Notes under the pieces: generated by a model
What the model saw: only the letters and a program-made list of their open reading frames with translations
Database searches by the model: none
What the model was told of the DNA's origin: nothing
In this document: positions 1 through 8,861 of the stretch, in pieces
Layout of the letters: the number at the start of each line of letters is the position of its first letter
Position numbering within the stretch: the first letter of the stretch is position 1
NCBI RefSeq assembly: GCF_000248055.1
Contig: NZ_BAFC01000022.1
Location: forward strand, 1 to 64,000
Origin: Gordonia sputi NBRC 100414
Lineage (GTDB): Bacteria; Actinomycetota; Actinomycetes; Mycobacteriales; Mycobacteriaceae
Reading direction: 5' to 3'
Length of the DNA stretch: 64,000 bases
Made by a program: the position numbers and the translations under genes

Positions 1-369
1 TTCGTCGCGAAATGATCTGTCGCGCACCGGGTCCCATAACCGTGGCAGCCATCGTCGATGCGTCTGGACGGCGTCGATCACCTCCCGGCCGATCGCGGCG
101 AAGTCGAACCAGTTCTCCCGGTATGACTCGGGATCGGATCTGCCGTACTCCAGCCGCAGCGATGCCGGGCGCAGATAGTCCGACGTGTGGACAACGGCCG
201 CCGCTCGGCCGCGCGCTCGCAGACCGTCGACGATCTCGGAGGCGAGTATCTCTGGCGTGGCGGCGGGCGCGCCGTCGACTCCGACGACGGCGATGCCGGG
301 AAGGTCGGCGCAGCGGTCGATGCACAGCTGCGCCAGGCCCTGCGGAGTAAACGGTTCGAATCGCGTCAT
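1..369 (-). CDS. Uridine kinase-like protein, 5' part (runs off left end)
   Basis: An open frame of 123 codons starts at an ATG (369-367) and runs leftward off the window. It carries the block DYLRPASLRLEYGR followed by DPESYRENWFDFAA, which is typical of the uridine kinase-like proteins next to ruvC in mycolic-acid actinomycetes. The place where a kinase should have its Walker A loop reads GVDGAPAATPEIL near residues 31-43, so the GxxxxGK[ST] signature is missing. Either it is a non-catalytic relative or it binds its substrate differently. It is divergent from ruvC. The family assignment rests on recognised motifs; the activity is unknown. Confidence 0.6.
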   Translation of the reverse strand, partial: MTRFEPFTPQGLAQLCIDRCADLPGIAVVGVDGAPAATPEILASEIVDGLRARGRAAAVVHTSDYLRPASLRLEYGRSDPESYRENWFDFAAIGREVIDAVQTHRRWLPRLWDPVRDRSFRDE

Positions 370-420
370 CGAGTCCACTCTTACGCCGTGTCGATCACCC
401 GCATTGTCGGGCCCCCTCGG

Positions 421-426
421 TAATAT
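421..426 (+). promoter_or_regulatory. Candidate -10 box of the ruvCAB promoter
   Basis: TAATAT lies 37 bp before the ruvC GTG, in the short gap between ruvC and the divergent kinase-like gene. No good -35 hexamer is visible at the usual spacing. A GGAG at about 454-457 serves as ribosome-binding site. Confidence 0.35.
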
Positions 427-462
427 CTCGAACAACTGTTCGCTGCAATCCGAGGAGTACGT

Positions 463-1104
463 GTGCGAGTGATGGGCGTCGACCCGGGGCTGACGCGATG
501 CGGTATCGCCCTCGTCGAGTCGGGTGCTGGTCGCCAGGTGACTGCGCTCGACGTCGACGTTGTCCGCACACCGACCGACATGGACCTCGAACGACGACTG
601 CTCGCGGTGTACACCGCGGCCTCTCATTGGCTCGACACGCACCACCCCGACGTCGTCGCGATCGAGCGGGTGTTCGCCCAGAACCAGGTCTCCACGGCGA
701 TGGGCACCGCGCAGGCAGGTGGCGTCATCGCGCTCGCCGCAGGTCAGCGCGAGATACCCGTACGCTTCCACACCCCATCTGAGGTCAAAGCCGCGGTGAC
801 CGGCAGCGGACGTGCCGACAAAGCGCAGGTCACCGCAATGGTCACCCGCATTCTCGGCATGCAGACCAAGCCGCGCCCCGCCGACGCCGCCGACGCGTTG
901 GCTCTCGCGATCTGCCACTGTTGGCGAGGCCCGATGGCCGAGCGGATGCTGGCTGCGCAGCGGCAGGCCGAGGCCGCGGCCGTCCGACATCGTGAGAAGA
1001 TCGCCGCCGCGCGCGAGCGCGCCGCCGATACCGCGCGCGAGCGCGCCGCCGATACCGCGCGCGAGCGCGCCGCCAGCGCAGCACAGGGGAGGAGCGGATC
1101 ATGA
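463..1104 (+). CDS. ruvC: Holliday junction endonuclease RuvC
   Basis: RuvC cuts Holliday junctions symmetrically once the RuvAB motor has moved the branch point. The 213-residue protein has the RNase H-like fold markers: MGVDPG at the N-terminus (D7), [10 protein letters not shown] with E68, and [11 protein letters not shown] with D141 and D144, giving a full acidic catalytic set. It starts at a GTG preceded by GGAG. The family core ends near residue 175. The remainder is a charged, low-complexity tail of RERAADTA repeats encoded by a 24-bp tandem repeat. The stop codon overlaps the ruvA start (ATGA), so the genes are translationally coupled. Confidence 0.95.
   Translation: MRVMGVDPGLTRCGIALVESGAGRQVTALDVDVVRTPTDMDLERRLLAVYTAASHWLDTHHPDVVAIERVFAQNQVSTAMGTAQAGGVIALAAGQREIPVRFHTPSEVKAAVTGSGRADKAQVTAMVTRILGMQTKPRPADAADALALAICHCWRGPMAERMLAAQRQAEAAAVRHREKIAAARERAADTARERAADTARERAASAAQGRSGS
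1009..1074 (+). repeat. 24-bp tandem repeat in the ruvC 3' end
   Basis: Two exact 24-bp units (1009-1032 and 1033-1056) and a partial third (to 1074) encode RERAADTA repeats in the RuvC tail. The unit length is a multiple of three, so changes in copy number would keep the frame. Confidence 0.9.
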
Positions 1105-1694
1105 TCGCATCTGTTCGTGGGCCGGTTGTCGACGTCGCGCTCGACCATGTGGTGATCGATTGCGCCGGTGTCGGATACCGCGTTCTCGCCACGCCGTCGA
1201 CGTTGTCGCGGATGCATCGGGGTGAGGAGTCGACGCTGCTCACCTCGATGATCGTGCGCGAGGACTCGATGACCCTGTACGGGTTCACCGAGCCCGACGC
1301 CAGAGCGTTGTTCGCGCTGTTGCAGACCGTGACCGGTGTCGGGCCGCGGCTCGCGATGGCCACGCTGGCCGTCCTCGAACCCGAGGCGCTGCGCAGGGCT
1401 CTGGCCGACTCCGACGTCACAGCGCTCACCTCCGTCCCCGGGATCGGCAAGCGGGTCGCCGAGCGGCTCGTCGTCGAGCTTCGTGACAAGGTCGACCGCC
1501 CGGCGGTAGACGGATCGGTAGGCGTAAGCGTCACCGGCGGTGGAGTGCGGGCTCAGGTTATCGAGGCGCTCATCGGGCTCGGCTTCACCGCGGCGCCCGC
1601 GGAGAAGGCCGTCGTCGCGATTCTCGCGGAGACACCTGATGCCGACGCGTCCGCCGCCTTGCGGAAATCCCTTGCGGTGCTGGGTAAGTCGTGA
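1101..1694 (+). CDS. ruvA: Holliday junction branch migration protein RuvA
   Basis: RuvA binds four-way junctions as a tetramer and loads the RuvB motor. The 197-residue product has the family order: an N-terminal OB fold ([12 protein letters not shown]), two helix-hairpin-helix motifs in the middle ([12 protein letters not shown] and [16 protein letters not shown]), then a flexible acidic/glycine stretch and a C-terminal three-helix domain ([19 protein letters not shown]) that contacts RuvB. Length is normal. Its ATG overlaps the ruvC stop and its TGA overlaps the ruvB start, which is the standard ruvCAB layout. Confidence 0.96.
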   Translation: MIASVRGPVVDVALDHVVIDCAGVGYRVLATPSTLSRMHRGEESTLLTSMIVREDSMTLYGFTEPDARALFALLQTVTGVGPRLAMATLAVLEPEALRRALADSDVTALTSVPGIGKRVAERLVVELRDKVDRPAVDGSVGVSVTGGGVRAQVIEALIGLGFTAAPAEKAVVAILAETPDADASAALRKSLAVLGKS

Positions 1695-2776
1695 TGAGTT
1701 CCGACGAGCCGATCGAGCGCGAGGTCAACGCGACGCCCGTGCGGTCCGATGGCGACCTCGACGCGGGCCTGCGTCCGCGTTCACTGGCCGACTTCATCGG
1801 GCAACCGCGGGTGTGTGAACAGCTCGAACTCGTTCTGCACGGAGCGCGTGGTCGGGGAGGAACACCCGACCACATCCTGTTGTCCGGACCTCCTGGGCTG
1901 GGCAAGACGTCGTTGGCGATGATCATCGCCGCCGAGATGGGGGCCGCGATCAGGGTCACGTCTGGTCCGGCGCTCGAGAGGGCAGGCGATCTCGCGGCGA
2001 TGCTGTCGAATCTGGTCGAGGGAGACGTGCTCTTCATAGACGAGATTCACCGAATCGCCCGCCCCGCAGAGGAGATGCTGTATCTCGCCATGGAGGACTT
2101 CCGAGTCGACGTCGTGGTGGGCAAGGGGCCGGGCGCGACGTCGATTCCACTCGACGTCGCACCGTTCACGCTCGTCGGAGCGACCACGCGGTCGGGGTCG
2201 CTGACCGGCCCGCTGCGCGACAGATTCGGGTTCACCGCCCACATGGAGTTCTACGAGACCGACGAGTTGGTGCGAGTCCTCCGCCGTTCTGCGGGCATTC
2301 TCGGCATCGATCTCGGCGGCGACGCGGCGTCGGAGATCGCGAGTCGGTCACGCGGGACACCGCGTATCGCGAATCGGCTGCTGCGGCGTGTACGCGACTA
2401 TGCGGAGGTGCGCGGTGACGGAACCGTCACTGTCGACACCGCACGGGCTGCGCTGGCCGTCTACGACGTCGACGAACTCGGCTTCGACCGGCTCGACCGC
2501 GCCGTGCTCAATGCGCTGATCAGGGCTTTCGGCGGTGGACCGGTGGGTGTGTCGACTCTGGCCGTTGCCGTCGGCGAAGAGCCCGCAACCGTCGAAGAGG
2601 TCTGCGAACCCTTTCTCGTGCGTGCGGGGATGATCGCGCGGACTCCACGCGGTCGAGTGGCGACGGCCGCGGCGTGGCACCACCTCGGATTGACACCGCC
2701 TGCGGGTGCGCTGAACGCGACATTCGGTGTTCGTCCGCGCGACGTCGACGGTGAATCGCTGTTCGACGACCTCTGA
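1691..2776 (+). CDS. ruvB: Holliday junction helicase motor RuvB
   Basis: A hexameric AAA+ ATPase that drives branch migration with RuvA. The 361-residue protein shows Walker A (GPPGLGKTS), Walker B (LFIDEIHRI), a sensor-1 region ([18 protein letters not shown]) with the arginine finger, and a C-terminal winged-helix domain. Translation can start at GTG 1691, which overlaps the ruvA stop, or at the adjacent ATG 1694; the sequence does not decide. It ends the ruv operon. About 110 bp follow before yajC. Confidence 0.96.
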   Translation: MMSSDEPIEREVNATPVRSDGDLDAGLRPRSLADFIGQPRVCEQLELVLHGARGRGGTPDHILLSGPPGLGKTSLAMIIAAEMGAAIRVTSGPALERAGDLAAMLSNLVEGDVLFIDEIHRIARPAEEMLYLAMEDFRVDVVVGKGPGATSIPLDVAPFTLVGATTRSGSLTGPLRDRFGFTAHMEFYETDELVRVLRRSAGILGIDLGGDAASEIASRSRGTPRIANRLLRRVRDYAEVRGDGTVTVDTARAALAVYDVDELGFDRLDRAVLNALIRAFGGGPVGVSTLAVAVGEEPATVEEVCEPFLVRAGMIARTPRGRVATAAAWHHLGLTPPAGALNATFGVRPRDVDGESLFDDL

Positions 2777-2885
2777 GCACCCAGGTAGTGAGCCAAATGT
2801 CCGAATTCGCGGCATGGCACACTAGAGGGAGTGCACTGCTACGGCGTGCAACCTCAACATTCAACGAAGGACTGATCGCTCTCTC

Positions 2886-3341
2886 ATGGAATCTCTGCTC
2901 TTTCCGCTTCTGCTCGTGCTCCTCGCCGGCTTCATGTTCTTCTCCATGCGCAAGCAGAAGAAGCGCGCTGCCGAGCAGCAGGACATGCAGAATTCGATTC
3001 AGACCGGCACGCGCATCCAGCTCACCTCGGGCCTGTTCGGCACCATCATCGACGCCTCGTCGGCGGACTACATCGACGTCGAGATCGCGACCGGAGTGGT
3101 CACGCGCTGGAATCGCCTGGCAATTATGAAGGTCGTACCCACCGAGGATGCCGCGGCGACCTACGCCGGTTACGTCCCGCCGAGCGCACCCCTCACCGCA
3201 GACGGTGACGAGTTCTCGACCATCGACGGCACCGTGAGCTACGACTCCCTCTCGGGTGGCGACGACGACCGCGACGCCGACGACACAGAGATCAACCTGC
3301 GTAAGGATCAGGGCGGAAACAGCTCCGATTCGGACAAGTAA
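2886..3341 (+). CDS. yajC: Preprotein translocase subunit YajC
   Basis: YajC is a small single-pass membrane protein that joins SecDF next to the SecYEG channel. This 151-residue copy has one N-terminal membrane segment (LLFPLLLVLLAGFMFFSMR) followed by a basic KQKKR stop-transfer and the YajC core (GTRIQLTSGLFGTIIDAS). The C-terminal third is acidic (GGDDDRDADDTE) and probably disordered, a common actinobacterial extension. A GAAGGA lies upstream at a rather long distance from the ATG. The genes secD and secF follow. Confidence 0.92.
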   Translation: MESLLFPLLLVLLAGFMFFSMRKQKKRAAEQQDMQNSIQTGTRIQLTSGLFGTIIDASSADYIDVEIATGVVTRWNRLAIMKVVPTEDAAATYAGYVPPSAPLTADGDEFSTIDGTVSYDSLSGGDDDRDADDTEINLRKDQGGNSSDSDK

Positions 3342-3412
3342 CGCGTCTGGTCTGTGCAGCACTGCTGGCGCGTCACACTGCCAGGTGGGGGTGTGTGAAC
3401 GCGTCAGCGCTG

Positions 3413-3465
3413 ATCAGTAGAGTGGCGTGCGGCCGTGTGGCCTATCAGTACAGTGGCCTGCGGCC
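3413..3465 (+). promoter_or_regulatory. Duplicated 22-bp element with two -10 boxes before secD
   Basis: Two 22-bp copies (3413-3434 and 3444-3465) differ at only two positions. Each contains a TAnnnT hexamer (TAGAGT and TACAGT) directly upstream of AGTGG or its equivalent. They look like a duplicated promoter core for secDF; no convincing -35 is visible for either. Confidence 0.5.
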
Positions 3466-3498
3466 ATCTGACGCGCGCTGAAGGAGATCGAGTACAAC

Positions 3499-5220
3499 GT
3501 GACCACCCCTCGCCGGGCGACAGAGACGTCGACCAACAAACGGGCGTCGACCAACACACGAGGATCGTCGACCAAGACACGAGGGTCGTCGACCACAAAG
3601 CCAGCGAAGAAGCGGCGGTCGCCAGCGCGTGAGATCCCGCCCTGGCGCCCGCTGACCCTGTTCTTCGTGCTGCTTGCGGCGATCTACGCGCTCATCTTCT
3701 TCACCGGTGGCGGATCACCGGAGCCGAAGCTCGGCATCGACCTGCAGGGTGGCACCCGAGTTACGTTGACTGCGCGTACGGAGTCGGGCAATCCGCCAAC
3801 GCGTGAACAACTCGATCAGGCCAAGCAGATCATCGAGCAGCGCGTCAATGGCCTCGGCGTCTCCGGGTCAGAGGTCGTCGTCAACGGCAGCAATCTGATC
3901 ATCACGGTTCCCGGTCAAGATGGCGCCCAGGCCAAAACGCTCGGCCAGACCGCTCGCCTGTTCGTACGTCCCGTCGTCGAGGTGCAGGCCGCCACGCCGC
4001 AGCCGAAGAAGGACGACGCGGCGAAACCGACCGACGAGCAGCCCGCCGACCAGGCGGCCAAGGCAATCGAGGAGCAGCGCAAGCTGCGACAGGTTCCCGC
4101 GGGCGCCAACACCGACGGGCTCAAGGCCTACATGTCCAAGATGGACTGCTCGACCGGCGCGAACGATCCACTTCTCGGTAACGACATCTCCGATCAGTAC
4201 CTCGTGGCGTGTTCGGAGGACGGCAAGCAGGTCTACCTGCTCGCGCCTCAGATCATCGACGGTCGCGATATCAGCTCTGCGAGTTCGGGATCCGATCAGC
4301 AGACGGGTGCGTGGACGGTCTACCTCGACTTCAAGCCGAACGCGGCGCAGACCTGGAGCGAGTTCACCGCCAAGAACATCGGCAACACCACCGCGTTCGT
4401 CCTCGACAGCCGTGTCGTGTCGGCCGCGACGATCAATTCGCAGATCTCCGGCGGCAAGACACAGATCACCGGATCGTTCAACGAGACAGAGGCCAGCGAC
4501 CTCGCCAATGTGCTGAAGTACGGCTCGCTGCCGCTTTCGTTCAAGACGTCCGACGCTGAGACGGTCTCGGCAACGCTGGGTCTGCAATCGTTGCGTGCGG
4601 GTCTGATCGCAGGCCTGATCGGTCTGATCGCGGTCTTCATCTACGCCCTCGCCTACTACCGTGCGCTCGGCTTCCTCACGATCCTCTCGCTGATCCTCGC
4701 CGGCGCCGCGGTCTACGGCATCATCGTGTTGCTCGGCCGATGGATCGGATTCACGCTCGACCTCGCGGGTATCGCGGGTCTGATCATCGGTATCGGTATG
4801 ACGGCCGACTCGTTCGTCGTCTACTTCGAACGCATCAAGGACGAGATGCGCGAGGGACGAAGTTTCCGGTCGGCGGTGCCGCGTGGCTGGGCCAGCGCCC
4901 GCCGGACCATCTGGTCGGGCAATGCTGTCAGCTTCATCGCCGCAGCCGTGATCTACATCCTCGCGATCGGAGAGGTCCGTGGGTTCGCGTTCACGTTGGG
5001 TCTCACAACCATCATCGACGTCGTCGTGGTCTTCCTCGTCACCCATCCGCTTGTTGTGCTGGCCAGTAGGAGCGACTTCCTCTCGCGGCCGAAGATCAAC
5101 GGCCTCGGCGCGGTGAGTGAGGTGGCGCGACAGCGTCGCCAGCGCACCAGCAGGACAGACCGGGCGGCCGCAGAACGCACCGACAACGAGCAGACCGTCG
5201 CAGAAGGAACGTCGAAATGA
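3499..5220 (+). CDS. secD: Protein translocase subunit SecD
   Basis: SecD and SecF use the proton-motive force to pull exported proteins through the Sec channel. This 573-residue protein has a basic N-terminal arm of about 50 residues, TM1 ([17 protein letters not shown]), the P1 periplasmic domain opening with [14 protein letters not shown], and five C-terminal membrane helices. The conserved helix reads [21 protein letters not shown], where many SecD have MAVDSNVL, so the key Asp is kept. The GTG start has AAGGAG 12 bp upstream. Residues 11-34 are an imperfect repeat rich in S, T, K and R, encoded by 18-21 bp DNA repeats. It overlaps secF by ATGA. Confidence 0.95.
   Translation: MTTPRRATETSTNKRASTNTRGSSTKTRGSSTTKPAKKRRSPAREIPPWRPLTLFFVLLAAIYALIFFTGGGSPEPKLGIDLQGGTRVTLTARTESGNPPTREQLDQAKQIIEQRVNGLGVSGSEVVVNGSNLIITVPGQDGAQAKTLGQTARLFVRPVVEVQAATPQPKKDDAAKPTDEQPADQAAKAIEEQRKLRQVPAGANTDGLKAYMSKMDCSTGANDPLLGNDISDQYLVACSEDGKQVYLLAPQIIDGRDISSASSGSDQQTGAWTVYLDFKPNAAQTWSEFTAKNIGNTTAFVLDSRVVSAATINSQISGGKTQITGSFNETEASDLANVLKYGSLPLSFKTSDAETVSATLGLQSLRAGLIAGLIGLIAVFIYALAYYRALGFLTILSLILAGAAVYGIIVLLGRWIGFTLDLAGIAGLIIGIGMTADSFVVYFERIKDEMREGRSFRSAVPRGWASARRTIWSGNAVSFIAAAVIYILAIGEVRGFAFTLGLTTIIDVVVVFLVTHPLVVLASRSDFLSRPKINGLGAVSEVARQRRQRTSRTDRAAAERTDNEQTVAEGTSK
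3529..3600 (+). repeat. Imperfect 18-21 bp tandem repeat at the secD 5' end
   Basis: Units beginning TCGACCAA at 3529, 3547 and 3568, and a degenerate one at 3589, encode the S/T/K/R-rich cytoplasmic arm of SecD. All units are multiples of three. Confidence 0.8.
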
Positions 5221-6413
5221 CAACCACCAACGACACACGCGACGGCTCGGCGCCGACTCCGTCTGCCGGAAGCGACGCCGACTTCGTCGCCGACACCAAC
5301 AGGTCGTTCCTGTCGCGGCTCTATACCGGCACCGGTGCATTCGAGATCGTCGGACGCAGGCGCATGTGGTACCTGGTGAGCTTGGCGATCGTCGTCATCT
5401 GCATCGCTTCCATCGCAATCCGAGGGTTCTCCTTCGGTATCGAGTTCGAAGGCGGAACACAGGTCTCCATCCCCGTCACACAGGGTGTGACGAGCCAATC
5501 CGTCGAAGACGTCACGACCAAGGCGCTGGGCAGCGCGCCGGAAGCGGTCCAGACCGCGGGTTCCGGTGCTGCGCAGACCGTGCAGGTGCGTACCGAGACG
5601 CTGACGGTGCAGCAGGCGTCGACACTCACCCAGGCGTTGACCGACCGCTTCGGGCCAGAACTCACCAACCGCGACGTGAGCATCTCCGAGGTGAGTTCGA
5701 CCTGGGGCAAAGAGATCACCGAGAAGATGCTCATCGCCCTTGCGGTGTTCCTCGTGATCGTCTTCGTCTACATCGCCATCCGCTTCGACAGGGAGATGTC
5801 GGTTGCGGCACTCGCCTCGCTGTTGTTCGACATCGTCGTGACGGCGGGCATCTATTCGCTCGTCGGTTTCGAGGTCACTCCGGCAACGGTGATCGGTCTG
5901 CTCACCATCCTGGGCTTCTCGATCTACGACACCGTCGTCGTGTTCGACAAGGTCGGTGAGAACACCCGGTCGGTCTTGCAGACGACGCGTCGGACGTACG
6001 CCGAGCAGGCCAACCTCGCGATCAACCAGACCCTGATGCGGTCGATCAACACGACGGTCATCTCCGTGCTTCCGATCATCGCGCTGATGGTGATCGCCGT
6101 GTGGTTGCTCGGTGTCGGCACGCTCAAGGACCTCGCACTGATCCAGTTGGTCGGCGTCGTCGTCGGTACCTACTCGTCGATCTTCCTCGCGGCCCCGCTA
6201 CTCGTCACGCTCAAGGAACGTCGTTCCGACATCAAAAAGCACACCGCGCGTGTGCTGGCGCGTCGCGACGCGATCGAGGCCGGTGAAGACGTCAGCGCGG
6301 CAGACCGGCCGGTTCGTGGTCGCGCGGCGTCGAGCACACGGAGTGCTCGCGCTGCAAAGGATGCGGGGGAGGAGCCGCAGGCTCCCACCGGCAAGCGTCG
6401 GCGTTCCCGATAG
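5217..6413 (+). CDS. secF: Protein translocase subunit SecF
   Basis: The partner of SecD in Sec-dependent export. The 398-residue protein has a 45-residue cytoplasmic arm, TM1 ([19 protein letters not shown]), a short periplasmic domain beginning [15 protein letters not shown], and five further membrane helices. These include the signature [20 protein letters not shown] and [22 protein letters not shown]. The C-terminal 70 residues are hydrophilic and basic ([11 protein letters not shown]...GKRRRSR), as in other actinobacteria. It starts inside the secD stop (ATGA) and ends 7 bp before a substrate-binding lipoprotein gene. Confidence 0.95.
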   Translation: MTTTNDTRDGSAPTPSAGSDADFVADTNRSFLSRLYTGTGAFEIVGRRRMWYLVSLAIVVICIASIAIRGFSFGIEFEGGTQVSIPVTQGVTSQSVEDVTTKALGSAPEAVQTAGSGAAQTVQVRTETLTVQQASTLTQALTDRFGPELTNRDVSISEVSSTWGKEITEKMLIALAVFLVIVFVYIAIRFDREMSVAALASLLFDIVVTAGIYSLVGFEVTPATVIGLLTILGFSIYDTVVVFDKVGENTRSVLQTTRRTYAEQANLAINQTLMRSINTTVISVLPIIALMVIAVWLLGVGTLKDLALIQLVGVVVGTYSSIFLAAPLLVTLKERRSDIKKHTARVLARRDAIEAGEDVSAADRPVRGRAASSTRSARAAKDAGEEPQAPTGKRRRSR

Positions 6414-6420
6414 GCGCGCC

Positions 6421-8100
6421 GTGACCTCAGTGCGCAGCACGAAAGTGCTCGCGATGGTGTTGGCGGGCCTCGTCATGGTCGGGGTGGTCGCCGCGTGCGG
6501 CGACGACCCACCGCCGACGCTCGACTACCTCACCGACGCGCGCCTGAGCACGGCCAACGCGAACACCGCCGCCGGCAACGCCGACGGCGCGTTGATGCTG
6601 ACCGGCCGAGTGTTCCCCGGGTTCAGTTATCTCGGGGCGTCGGGTCAGGTGACGCCCGACCGTGACATCGGCACCGTGAGCGTGCAGGCGGGTCCGGTAC
6701 AGACGCTGACCTACCAGTTCACGCCCGACGCCGCGTTCTCCGACGGCACGCCGCTCGACTGCGACGATCTGGTCCTCGCGTGGACGGCGATGAGCGGACG
6801 GTTTCCGGAGTTCGGGGCCGCGACCACCGCCGGGTACCGCGACATCGACGCCGTCGACTGCAATGCGGGCTCCAAGTCGGCGACAGTGACCTTCAAGCGC
6901 GGTCGCGACTACCGTGACTGGCTTTCGCTGTTCGGCGCGGGCACCCTCATGCCCGCGCAGGTGGTCGGCCGTGTCGCGGGCGTCGCCGACGTACTGACGT
7001 CGATCAGGTCGTCCGACCGGGCCGCGATCCGCAAGATCGCGAAGGCCTGGACATCGGCGTTCGAGCTGCGAGCGGGCGGCGATGCCGACAACGTACCGTC
7101 GTCGGGTCCCTACGAGATCTCCGAGGTGACCGACGCAGGCGTGCTGCTCGTCCCCAACCCGAAGTGGTGGGGAGACGCACCGAAGGTGTCGAGGATCCTC
7201 GTGCATGGCAGGTCCGACGCGGCACGCCTCATCACTGGCAACTCGTACAGCGTCGCCGACGTGACTGCAGGACTGACAGACGGCGATGCCAAACGCAGCG
7301 ACCAGAACTCCGCGGGGCAGGTGCAAGCCCCCGACGCGCCCGGCCGGGCGCTGGGCGTCGAAGAAGTGGTGCTCTCGCGTCGTGGGGTCTTCGCCGACGT
7401 CGCCGTTCGACGGGCGTTCGCCAGTTGTGTACCCCGGGATGCGCTGACGCGCACGTTCGGCCAGGGTGCGCAGTTGTGGAATCTCCGGACGCTTGCGCCC
7501 GCGGACCGCCTCGCGGCAGCGATCAACGGCGAGTTCGGTCAGGGATACCTGCGTGCGAACATCGCCAAGTCGCGAGAACTCCTTGCTGGAGCGGGTGAGG
7601 AGTCGGGCATCCGGGTCCGCATCGGCTACCTCGCGCCAGGTGACCGACAACGGCAGATGGTCGCAGCGATCGCCGACTCCTGTCGCGCGGCCGGCATCTC
7701 GGTCACTGACGTGTCGTCGCCTCAGTTCGGTATCAGCGACCTCGGAAAGACCGCCGACGCGGTGTTGGTGGTCAACGGAACGTCGTTCGCCGCGGCGGGC
7801 GCAGCCGATCCGAGCCGAGACGCGTATCAGCTGTTCGACGGAGATCCGTTGGACATCAACGACTTTGACGATCAAGCAGTCTCCGACGCTATCGCCGCCC
7901 GCAGCGTCGGCGCGCTCGGAAGCGAACACTTGAGTCTTGTCCGGACGATCGAGGGCGCGGCGTGGTCGGATGTCCCGTCGATTCCGTTGTTCGCTGCTCC
8001 GCGGGTTCGACGATGGAATGATCGAGTCGACAACGTGGTTGCCGGACTCGGCCGCAATGGAACGGGATGGAACATGGATCGGTGGGTGAGCGGTGAGTGA
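6421..8100 (+). CDS. Family 5 ABC transporter substrate-binding lipoprotein
   Basis: A DppA/OppA-type solute-binding lipoprotein of 559 residues. I place the start at GTG 6421, which gives a compact signal peptide (basic STK, hydrophobic VLAMVLAGLVMVGVV) ending in a lipobox (VVAAC-G) with the lipidated Cys near residue 25. An earlier in-frame start would lie inside secF. The mature part has family-5 features such as YQFTPDAAFSDGTPLDCDDLVLAW and SGPYEISEVTDAGVLLVPNPKWWG. No permease or ATPase genes are nearby, so the ligand is unknown. Relatives keep the same position between secF and apt. Confidence 0.85.
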   Translation: MTSVRSTKVLAMVLAGLVMVGVVAACGDDPPPTLDYLTDARLSTANANTAAGNADGALMLTGRVFPGFSYLGASGQVTPDRDIGTVSVQAGPVQTLTYQFTPDAAFSDGTPLDCDDLVLAWTAMSGRFPEFGAATTAGYRDIDAVDCNAGSKSATVTFKRGRDYRDWLSLFGAGTLMPAQVVGRVAGVADVLTSIRSSDRAAIRKIAKAWTSAFELRAGGDADNVPSSGPYEISEVTDAGVLLVPNPKWWGDAPKVSRILVHGRSDAARLITGNSYSVADVTAGLTDGDAKRSDQNSAGQVQAPDAPGRALGVEEVVLSRRGVFADVAVRRAFASCVPRDALTRTFGQGAQLWNLRTLAPADRLAAAINGEFGQGYLRANIAKSRELLAGAGEESGIRVRIGYLAPGDRQRQMVAAIADSCRAAGISVTDVSSPQFGISDLGKTADAVLVVNGTSFAAAGAADPSRDAYQLFDGDPLDINDFDDQAVSDAIAARSVGALGSEHLSLVRTIEGAAWSDVPSIPLFAAPRVRRWNDRVDNVVAGLGRNGTGWNMDRWVSGE

Positions 8101-8698
8101 GCGCGTGAGCAGCGGGCGCGCGACCGGCGGTTCCGACGAGGTCACGCGCGAGGCGGTCCCCCGGGCCCGGGCGGCGATCGCCGAGCATCAACGCACGGTT
8201 CCCGACTTTCCGAAGCCGGGCATCCTCTTTCGTGATCTGACCCCGGTCCTCGCCGACACGGAGGGATTCTCGTCGATCGTGACGGCGCTGACACACGGGT
8301 GTTCGGGCGTCGACCTCGTGGCGGGAATCGACGCGCGCGGCTTCTTGGTCGGCGGTGCCGTCGCACAAGAGCTGGAGGTCGGCATCCTGGCGGTCCGTAA
8401 GGGCGGAAAACTGCCCCCGCCGGTCTACGGCGTCGACTACGACCTCGAGTACGGCACAGCTCGGCTGGAGATCCCGGCGAGCGGCATCGACATCACCGGT
8501 CGGCGCGTGCTGATCGTCGACGACGTCCTCGCAACGGGTGGAACCGCTGTCGCGGCGTCGAAACTCATGGGTCTGGCGGGTGCCTCGGTTGTCGGGGTCG
8601 CGGTGATCATGGAGCTCGCCGATCTCGGCGGGCGCGCGAAGATCGCTGCCGAACTCGGGCCGGAAGTGGGCCTGCACGCGATCACCGACGACCGCTGA
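8093..8698 (+). CDS. apt: Adenine phosphoribosyltransferase
   Basis: Salvages adenine by joining it to PRPP to give AMP. The 201-residue protein has the type I PRTase PRPP loop VLIVDDVLATGGTAVAA, the adenine-recognition region FPKPGILFRDLTPVLAD, and the flexible loop with KGGKLPPPVYGVDYDLEYG. The GTG at 8093 overlaps the stop of the lipoprotein gene. A second GTG at 8105 would remove four residues of a poorly conserved N-terminus. The next gene is rel. Purine salvage beside (p)ppGpp synthesis is a conserved actinobacterial order. Confidence 0.93.
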   Translation: MSERVSSGRATGGSDEVTREAVPRARAAIAEHQRTVPDFPKPGILFRDLTPVLADTEGFSSIVTALTHGCSGVDLVAGIDARGFLVGGAVAQELEVGILAVRKGGKLPPPVYGVDYDLEYGTARLEIPASGIDITGRRVLIVDDVLATGGTAVAASKLMGLAGASVVGVAVIMELADLGGRAKIAAELGPEVGLHAITDDR

Positions 8699-8861
8699 GC
8701 CCGGTCGGTCCGCAGCGCACGCCGCGCCCGGCGTCGGCGCCGGATTAGACTCGTCACATACGGTGTTGAAATCTTCCGGGATCAGTTCTCATCGGTCGAC
8801 GTCCGCGTGTCGGTACGGCGGCCTGACGTCCTGAGAAGACGCACCACGAGAAGGAGGCAGC

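Noticed and set aside
1009-1074. CRISPR-like repeats
   Set aside because: The units are directly adjacent without spacers and lie in the ruvC coding frame.
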